DNA of 64,000 bases from NCBI RefSeq assembly GCF_003065385.1, contig NZ_CP023277.1, positions 1,452,829 to 1,516,828 on the forward strand, written 5' to 3'. The DNA is from Polynucleobacter acidiphobus. Lineage in GTDB: Bacteria > Pseudomonadota > Gammaproteobacteria > Burkholderiales > Burkholderiaceae. The notes under the pieces are model-generated. The model did no database searches. It saw only the letters and a list, made by a program, of their open reading frames with translations, and had not been told where the DNA came from. Below, piece by piece: positions 58,367-64,000 of this stretch. A program made the position numbers and the translations under genes. The first letter of the stretch is position 1; every line of letters starts with the position of its first letter.

Positions 58367-59490
58367 CCGTTTGAGGCTTTCAAAGCATCCGGTTTTTGCC
58401 AAATTCCATTGGGTCGGTAGAGCATGATGAGGATCAGCGCCAAACCATACAGTAACTGACGAATAATTTCGGTATCAACCAGAACTGATCCAAAGACAAA
58501 CTGCTGAATCGGGGCTGCAATGCTGCGTAAGAGTTCAGGAAAAATGGCGAGCAAGATCGCCCCAAGAATCACCCCAGGAATATGCCCCATCCCGCCCATC
58601 ACCACCATGGCTAAAACCACGATCGATTCCCATAAGGTGAACGACTCAGGCGACACAAAGCCCTGAAAGGCGGCAAATAATACCCCTGCGGCACCTGCAA
58701 AACTGGCACCAATGGCAAACGCCAGTAATTTCATATTACGAGTCTCAATCCCCATCGCCTCCGCGGCGATCTCATCCTCACGAATGGCCACCCACGCCCG
58801 ACCAATGCGGGAATGCTCTAGACGTGAGCAAACAATCGCAACCAGAATGGCAAGGATTAAGAAAAAATAGAAGAGTAAATACAGCGAAGGAATCTCAAAG
58901 CCCCAGATGCTCATTGGCTTTGAGAGCTTGATACCAAAGAGCTCGATTGGATGAATGCTGCCAATCCCCTTAGGCCCATTTGTTAAATTCAGGGGGCGAT
59001 CGAGATTATTTAAGAAGATCCGAATAATTTCCCCAAACCCCAAGGTCACAATCGCCAAATAATCACCGCGTAACTTTAGTGTTGGAAATCCAAGAAGCAC
59101 CCCAAAAATGGCAGCTAGGCCAAAAGAGATGATGAGTGCACCCCACAGAGGAAAATGAAGGCCCGCAGGAAAAACAGCGGCAATGGCAGGAAATTGTGTA
59201 GTGAGATGGGGTGAGGCAAGTAAAGCATAACTGTAGGCGCCCACTGCATAAAAAGCGATGTAGCCCAAATCAAGTAAGCCCGCAAAACCAATCACCACAT
59301 TGAGGCCTAATGCGAGAACAACGTACAGCAAGGCAAAATCCAAAACACGAACCCAGTAGTTGCCACCAGCCGATCCCACGATCCATGGTAGCGCTAATAA
59401 TGCGATCGCACTGACGATCCAAAATCGTTGTTGATCACGACGCGATGCGCGCTGAAAAAATGGTTTAAGCACGATCCGATACTCGCTCAC
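58363..59490 (-). CDS. livM: Branched-chain amino acid ABC transporter permease LivM
   Basis: A 375-residue permease with about ten helices. LNVVIGFAGLLDLGYIAFYAVGAYSYALL and the EAA-like loop RIGRAWVAIREDEIAAEAMGI are typical. It overlaps livH by 26 bases, so translation is coupled. Confidence 0.94.
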   Translation of the reverse strand: MSEYRIVLKPFFQRASRRDQQRFWIVSAIALLALPWIVGSAGGNYWVRVLDFALLYVVLALGLNVVIGFAGLLDLGYIAFYAVGAYSYALLASPHLTTQFPAIAAVFPAGLHFPLWGALIISFGLAAIFGVLLGFPTLKLRGDYLAIVTLGFGEIIRIFLNNLDRPLNLTNGPKGIGSIHPIELFGIKLSKPMSIWGFEIPSLYLLFYFFLILAILVAIVCSRLEHSRIGRAWVAIREDEIAAEAMGIETRNMKLLAFAIGASFAGAAGVLFAAFQGFVSPESFTLWESIVVLAMVVMGGMGHIPGVILGAILLAIFPELLRSIAAPIQQFVFGSVLVDTEIIRQLLYGLALILIMLYRPNGIWQKPDALKASNG

Positions 59491-60400
59491 CCAATAAACC
59501 GCGAGGCCTAAATACCAACACTAAGATTAAAACCATGAAGGCAAAAATATCTTGATAGTTGGATCCTAAGAGACCGCCAGTCCAATCGCTAATGTATCCA
59601 GCCCCAATTGCCTCAATCAGACCAAGCAAGAGTCCACCTAACATCGCCCCCTGAATATTGCCGATGCCCCCCAGTACTGCAGCCGTAAAGGCTTTTAACC
59701 CAGGAATAAATCCCATTGAGAAATGTACATTGCCGTAGTTGGTGGCCATCATGATCCCAGCAAGGGCCGCAAGTGCGCCCCCTAACATAAACGTGATCGA
59801 AATGACCCGATTAGGATTAACGCCCATCAGCGCAGCCACGTTCGGCTGCTCAGCCGTTGCTCGCATCGCCCGTCCAAGCTTGGTCTTTTGCACAATTAGG
59901 AGCAATAAAGCCATGACTGAAAAAGACGTAACAATAATTACAATTTCTTTACCCGTGATGGTTGCCCCTGAACCAAAGACATCGATGGGTGTCGAGGGTA
60001 GCAACTGAGGATAGGTCATGGGATTACGAGACCAGATGATCATGGCCAAAGTTTGCAATAAAACCGAGACGCCAATCGCAGAAATTAAGGGTGCTAAACG
60101 TGGTGCTTGACGCAACGGCCGATAGGCAAAACGCTCAATCAAATAGCTAACCAAGGCGCACACAGCCATGGTCATCAATAGAACTAAAACCAATAGCACC
60201 CATGGTGGCAAACCCAGCGGTAATTGCGTGATCAGTGTGATGAGGGTGAGGGATACCATGGCTCCGATCATGAGAACTTCGCCATGAGCAAAGTTAATGA
60301 TTCCTAAGATCCCATAAACCATGGTGTAGCCCAATGCAATCAGAGCATAGATACTACCCAGCACCAGGCCATTCAAAATCTGCTGTAGCAGAATATCCAT
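59465..60400 (-). CDS. livH: Branched-chain amino acid ABC transporter permease LivH
   Basis: A 311-residue permease with eight or so helices. LQQILNGLVLGSIYALIALGYTMVYGILGIINFAHGE is the LivH start, and GRAMRATAEQPNVAALMGVN is the EAA-like coupling loop. I chose the ATG at 60400 over a TTG two codons upstream. An intrinsic terminator separates it from livK. Confidence 0.94.
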   Translation of the reverse strand: MDILLQQILNGLVLGSIYALIALGYTMVYGILGIINFAHGEVLMIGAMVSLTLITLITQLPLGLPPWVLLVLVLLMTMAVCALVSYLIERFAYRPLRQAPRLAPLISAIGVSVLLQTLAMIIWSRNPMTYPQLLPSTPIDVFGSGATITGKEIVIIVTSFSVMALLLLIVQKTKLGRAMRATAEQPNVAALMGVNPNRVISITFMLGGALAALAGIMMATNYGNVHFSMGFIPGLKAFTAAVLGGIGNIQGAMLGGLLLGLIEAIGAGYISDWTGGLLGSNYQDIFAFMVLILVLVFRPRGLLGERVSDRA

Positions 60401-60420
60401 CGACAATCAGTCTATAAAAA

Positions 60421-60444
60421 ATAAGCACCGCGCTGGGTGCTTAT
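60421..60444 (-). terminator. Terminator/attenuator between livK and livH
   Basis: ATAAGCACC (60421-60429) and GGTGCTTAT (60436-60444) form a 9-base stem with a 6-base loop. On the minus strand TTTTTT follows. It would stop most transcripts after livK and let some continue, giving excess binding protein over permease. Confidence 0.82.
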
Positions 60445-60448
60445 CGAA

Positions 60449-61603
60449 TTACTGGATCTTAATAATTTCGAGGACTGACTTCTTCTTATCCTTGTAGTCG
60501 TATAAGGTGATCACGCTTTCCCTGAGATCCCCTTTATCATCAAACGCAATATTGCCGATCAAACCCTTCATTTGCGTTTGAGGCATCACGGCTAAGATCT
60601 TGGCCGGCTCAACTGAGTTGGCACGTTTCATCGCATCCACAATCACATAAACCGCATCGTATGAGAATGGAGCATAGATATCGACATCGATATTGAAGCG
60701 CTCTTTATATTTTTTCTGAAACTCGGGACCCGCTTCCATTTTTGAGAGGGTCATCGCAGCTTCTGAACAAGCCACGTTATTAATCGCATCACCAGCCAGC
60801 TCAGCCAATTTGTCGGTACAAATTCCGTCGCCACCCACAATTTTGGCTTTGATGCCCAACTCCTTTGCCTGCTTAGCTAAGGGGCCACCCGTAGCATCCA
60901 TTCCGCCATACATGATGACATCAGGCTTACCGGCCTTCACCTTGGTGAGAATGGCCTTAAAGTCGGTTGCCTTGTCATTGGTTGCCTCACGGGGCAATAC
61001 CTTGATACCAGCAGCTTTCACTGTTTTCTCAAACTCGTCTGCGAGGCCCTTGCCATATTGAGTCGAGTCATCAATGATTGCCACCACTTTTGCTTTTAAA
61101 TTCTTGGCCACATAATCAGCTAGAGCTGGACCCTGTTGTGCATCAGTGGCCACTAAGCGAAAAGCGGTTTTGAAGCCCTGCTTGGTGTATTCAGGATTGG
61201 TTGCCGATGGGGAAATTTGGGTGATGCCGGCGTCATGGTAAATCTTTGATGCAGGAATCGTAGTCCCAGAATTCAAGTGACCCACCACTGCGACAACTTT
61301 TGCATCAACTAATTTTTGAGCAACTTGAGTAGCGGTCTTGGGATCGGCTGCGTCATCTTCTGGAACTAACTTCAGCACCACCTTCTTACCATTGATTGTT
61401 AATCCTACCTTATTAATTTCCTCAACCGCCAAAACAGCACCATTTTCATTTTGCTTACCCATATGAGCAATCGATCCAGTCAGTGGGGCCACATGACCGA
61501 TCTTCACTTCGCCATCATTGGCCTTGCCGCCACATGCAACTAGCAAGCCCACCGTCGCAAGCGAAAGTACGCTGTATGAAAACATCCTTTGATATGGTTT
61601 CAT
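60449..61603 (-). CDS. livK: Branched-chain amino acid substrate-binding protein LivK
   Basis: A 384-residue type I periplasmic binding protein. EVKIGHVAPLTGSIAHMGKQNENGAVLAVEEIN begins the fold, and AVVGHLNSGTTIPASKIYHDAGITQISPSATNP has the ligand loop. The start at 61603 has GGAGG in front. The leader ends in LLVAC with C24 at a lipobox position, so it may be a lipoprotein instead of a free periplasmic protein. Branched-chain amino acids are the likely ligand from the operon. Confidence 0.93.
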   Translation of the reverse strand: MKPYQRMFSYSVLSLATVGLLVACGGKANDGEVKIGHVAPLTGSIAHMGKQNENGAVLAVEEINKVGLTINGKKVVLKLVPEDDAADPKTATQVAQKLVDAKVVAVVGHLNSGTTIPASKIYHDAGITQISPSATNPEYTKQGFKTAFRLVATDAQQGPALADYVAKNLKAKVVAIIDDSTQYGKGLADEFEKTVKAAGIKVLPREATNDKATDFKAILTKVKAGKPDVIMYGGMDATGGPLAKQAKELGIKAKIVGGDGICTDKLAELAGDAINNVACSEAAMTLSKMEAGPEFQKKYKERFNIDVDIYAPFSYDAVYVIVDAMKRANSVEPAKILAVMPQTQMKGLIGNIAFDDKGDLRESVITLYDYKDKKKSVLEIIKIQ

Positions 61604-61633
61604 GGGCAAATCCTCCAAGTGAATGAATAGAAA

Positions 61634-62593
61634 TTAAACAGGATGCGTGAGATTTTTTGGTAAGGAGAAAGTGACATCCTCCACAACCCCATCCAAGGAT
61701 CGAATTTGACGTGGGCCAAACTCTTGAATACGAGCCACGATCGCTTGCGCAAGACTCTCTGGCGCCGATGCGCCCGCGGTTAAACCAACTCGCTTTTTGC
61801 CTTCAAACCATTCGGGCCGAAGCTGATCCGGAGCATCAACCATGTAAGCCGGTACGCCTAATTTTTCAGCCAATTCCCGCAGACGATTAGAGTTCGAGCT
61901 CGCCTGACTTCCCACGACAATTACCAATTGGACTTGGGGGGCCATAAATTTCACGGCATCTTGTCGATTTTGAGTGGCGTAACAAATGTCCTGCTTCTTC
62001 GGTTGGATAATTTTGGGGAATTTTTTGGTAAGCGCATTCACAATTTCTTTCGTTTCATCGACCGAAAGAGTGGTTTGGGTCACAAATGCCAAGCGCTCAT
62101 CGCTAGAAAAATTGAGTTTTTCCACATCATCTAAATTCTCAATCAGGAAGATGCCGCTCTCGACCTGCCCCATGGTTCCCTCAACCTCTGGGTGGCCAGC
62201 ATGACCAATCATGAATACCGTAAACCCATCTTTGCACAACTTCACCACTTCAACGTGTACTTTAGTGACCAAGGGACAGGTTGCGTCATATACCTGCAAG
62301 CCGCGCTCAGCAGCGTCTTGGCGAACCTGCTGAGAAACTCCGTGGGCGCTGTAGATCACAATCGCTCCACGCGGAATTTCATCAATCTCGTCAACAAAAA
62401 TCGCACCCTTTGCGCGCAATTCATCAACCACGTATTTGTTGTGAACGATTTCATGGCGCACATAAATCGGGGCACCAAAGCGACTAAGCGCCTCATTCAC
62501 GATATTAATCGCTCGATCGACGCCGGCACAAAATCCCCTGGGCTGCGCCAAGAGTATTTCAGCACTTTCAGAGGGCAATGGGTTACTTTGCAT
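61634..62593 (-). CDS. ispH: 4-hydroxy-3-methylbut-2-enyl diphosphate reductase
   Basis: A 319-residue 4Fe-4S enzyme, last step of the MEP isoprenoid pathway. The three cluster cysteines are in [24 protein letters not shown] and [35 protein letters not shown] and [17 protein letters not shown] are further signatures. It follows the FKBP gene by nine bases, a common pair, and livK starts 30 bases later. Confidence 0.97.
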   Translation of the reverse strand: MQSNPLPSESAEILLAQPRGFCAGVDRAINIVNEALSRFGAPIYVRHEIVHNKYVVDELRAKGAIFVDEIDEIPRGAIVIYSAHGVSQQVRQDAAERGLQVYDATCPLVTKVHVEVVKLCKDGFTVFMIGHAGHPEVEGTMGQVESGIFLIENLDDVEKLNFSSDERLAFVTQTTLSVDETKEIVNALTKKFPKIIQPKKQDICYATQNRQDAVKFMAPQVQLVIVVGSQASSNSNRLRELAEKLGVPAYMVDAPDQLRPEWFEGKKRVGLTAGASAPESLAQAIVARIQEFGPRQIRSLDGVVEDVTFSLPKNLTHPV

Positions 62594-62602
62594 GGATCTT
62601 GA

Positions 62603-63049
62603 TTACAAAATGGCAATAATTTCTGCTTCAAAACTTAACTGCTTACCTGCGAGAGGATGGTTGAAATCAAACCACGCGCCCTCTTCATTAATGGATTGCA
62701 ATACACCTGCATATTGTGCACCGCTAGGCGCATTAAATTCAATCATATCGCCCGGGGCAAATTCCGGAACTTCATCGGTATTGGCTAACAATACATCCAT
62801 ACTCACCCACTGGATGAGCTCGGGCTTATGCTCCCCAAACGCATCTTGCGGGCTTAGAACAGCCGAGCGCTTTTCACCAACTTTAGCGCCTAGCAAAACC
62901 TTTTCAAAACAGGGGGCGAATTGACCCGTACCCAATTGCATCGTCGCCGGTCGATCGTCGAAGGTGTTGATGTAATCCTCCCCGCCCGGGAGGGTCAATC
63001 GATAGTTGATGGTCAAGAAAGAATCAGGGGAAACGGTAGGCTCACTCAT
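62603..63049 (-). CDS. slpA: FKBP-type peptidyl-prolyl isomerase, SlpA-like
   Basis: A 148-residue FKBP of the SlyD/FkpB group. LTINYRLTLPGGEDYINTFDDRPATMQLGTGQFAPCFEKVLLGAKVGEKRSAVLSP is the isomerase domain around the inserted flap, and FDFNHPLAGKQLSFEAEIIAIL ends it. The start at 63049 (MSEPTVSPDS) is preferred over a 20-codon longer frame. No His-rich tail is present, so FkpB/SlpA is a better fit than SlyD. Confidence 0.92.
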   Translation of the reverse strand: MSEPTVSPDSFLTINYRLTLPGGEDYINTFDDRPATMQLGTGQFAPCFEKVLLGAKVGEKRSAVLSPQDAFGEHKPELIQWVSMDVLLANTDEVPEFAPGDMIEFNAPSGAQYAGVLQSINEEGAWFDFNHPLAGKQLSFEAEIIAIL

Positions 63050-63085
63050 GCTGCCATTGTAGCCAGAGAGGCGCAGAATCACCCA

Positions 63086-63781
63086 ATCTCCCAATGGCCA
63101 AAAGCACAACAGCCCCGCGAGAAATTAATCCGCCAAGGCGCCGCCTCCCTATCCGATGCTGAGCTCTTGGCTATTTTTCTGCGTTCTGGGGTTAAAGGTA
63201 AAAGCGCTGTTTCATTGGCCCAAGATCTGCTAAGTCAATTTGGAGGGATGCAAGGCCTGGTGAATGCACCAGTCTCTGATATTTACCGCTGCCATGGGAT
63301 AGGGCCTTCAAAATGGGCTCAAATCAAGGCAGCCTATGAACTGGTGAAACGCTGCCTTCATGAAAGCCTCTCTCAACAAGCGATATTCTCATCCTCAACC
63401 CAAGTCAGGGAGTTTTTACAAACCAAAATTGCCAGACTGGAGCACGAGGTATTTCTTTGTCTGTATCTAGATAACAGCAATCGCCTAATCGAGTGCCAAG
63501 AGCTCTTTCGGGGATCGATTGATCAAACGGCGATTTACCCTAGAGAAATCATTAAAGAGTGCCTGAATCGCAATGCCAGTGCCCTGGTGATTGCCCATAA
63601 CCACCCCGGGGGCAACCCACTTCCCAGCCCCAATGATGAAGCCATTACCCACGAACTGAGGCAAGCACTCCACTGGGTCAATATTGCGCTTCTGGACCAT
63701 TGCATCGTGGCAAAGCATGGTTTTTTCTCTTTTTCGGATGCTGGCTTAATAGAAAAGCCTATAAATGAGAGTATTTACTAA
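63086..63781 (+). CDS. radC: RadC/JAB1-family protein (UPF0758)
   Basis: A protein of about 231 residues in the conserved part. PREKLIRQGAASLSDAELLAIFLRSG and the HhH-like GIGPSKWAQIKAAYEL precede the JAMM metalloprotease-like core with IIAHNHPGG-type AHNHPGGNPLPSPND. RadC is not the repair gene it was once thought to be; its role is unknown. No ATG, GTG or TTG lies near the family N-terminus. The nearest in-frame candidates are ATC (63086) and ATT (63056), or an ATG at 62921 that would overlap slpA antisense by 129 bases. I mark the first position of the conserved part. Confidence 0.85.
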   Translation: MSQWPKAQQPREKLIRQGAASLSDAELLAIFLRSGVKGKSAVSLAQDLLSQFGGMQGLVNAPVSDIYRCHGIGPSKWAQIKAAYELVKRCLHESLSQQAIFSSSTQVREFLQTKIARLEHEVFLCLYLDNSNRLIECQELFRGSIDQTAIYPREIIKECLNRNASALVIAHNHPGGNPLPSPNDEAITHELRQALHWVNIALLDHCIVAKHGFFSFSDAGLIEKPINESIY

Positions 63782-63878
63782 CTTTTTGCCGTGATCCATT
63801 CCGAATATTGATGAAACCCTAGCGCCAAAGGGCAGATGCCTGCTACAATCGATGTTTTTCGTACTGAAGGAGTGTGTC

Positions 63879-64000
63879 ATGGCAAAAGTTTGCCAAGTCA
63901 CTGGGAAAAAGCCGATGGTCGGCAACAATGTTTCCCATGCAAATAACAAAACAAAGCGTCGCTTTTTGCCTAATTTGCAAAATCGCCGTTTCTGGGTTGA
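63879..64000 (+). CDS. rpmB: 50S ribosomal protein L28, N-terminal part
   Basis: Forty codons visible before the window ends. [21 protein letters not shown] is the L28 start, followed by [24 protein letters not shown] is eight bases before the ATG at 63879, and TACAAT at 63844-63849 may be the -10 element. rpmG is expected next. Confidence 0.96.
   Translation, partial: MAKVCQVTGKKPMVGNNVSHANNKTKRRFLPNLQNRRFWV

Overview
The window looks like a continuous stretch of a compact betaproteobacterial chromosome from the order Burkholderiales. Polynucleobacter or a close relative fits best. The reasons are the gene order (lptF-lptG-cysB; yebC-purD-hemF-nadD-rsfS-rlmH-maf-rng; DUF3460-scpA-panC; zapA-6S RNA), the protein family variants, a base composition that looks mid-range by eye, and very tight packing. 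Three convergent gene pairs share a single TTAA as both stop codons. I see no insertion sequence, prophage, CRISPR array, rRNA operon or replication origin.

Left part (1-12.96 kb) is housekeeping: the start of a LysE/RhtB exporter, DEAD-box helicase rhlE behind two leader hairpins, ubiC, hemD-hemC, argH, a large PLP-dependent basic amino acid decarboxylase, dcd, fdhD, a short metG, a DUF3460 gene, scpA and panC.

12.97-19.57 kb is an oxalate-catabolism locus on the minus strand: a Crp/Fnr-type regulator, oxalyl-CoA decarboxylase, a formyl-CoA transferase, a terminator hairpin, a stand-alone PAS protein, a second formyl-CoA transferase, and a formyltransferase-fold enzyme that resembles 10-formyl-THF hydrolase domains more than Fmt. 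The oxc promoter carries a palindrome of the FNR-box type whose centre lies 41.5 bases upstream of the start predicted from a TAATAT -10 element. A second palindrome covers that predicted start. This is the most interesting part of the window.

19.66-24.1 kb holds a cobalamin riboswitch, a BtuB-like receptor, a small membrane protein that may be the inner-membrane partner, then a small coiled-coil protein, zapA, 6S RNA and a TauE/SafE permease. 24.1-28.1 kb is a malonate module (matB, a Bug/TctC-type binding protein, malonyl-CoA decarboxylase). Oxalate and malonate are both products of humic-matter photolysis, so the two loci suggest a freshwater lifestyle (inference).

28.1-49.6 kb is mostly cell-envelope and core functions: lgt, holC, pepA, lptFG, cysB, tRNA-Leu(CAA), a quinone oxidoreductase, the yebC-to-rng run, msbA facing three LPS-core glycosyltransferases, a TusA-like protein and alaS. 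49.7-64 kb has tctBA without an adjacent tctC, glnS, an SDR protein, a plant-type ferredoxin/flavin reductase, argD, the livFGMHK branched-chain amino acid importer with an internal terminator, ispH, an FKBP-type isomerase, radC, and the start of rpmB.
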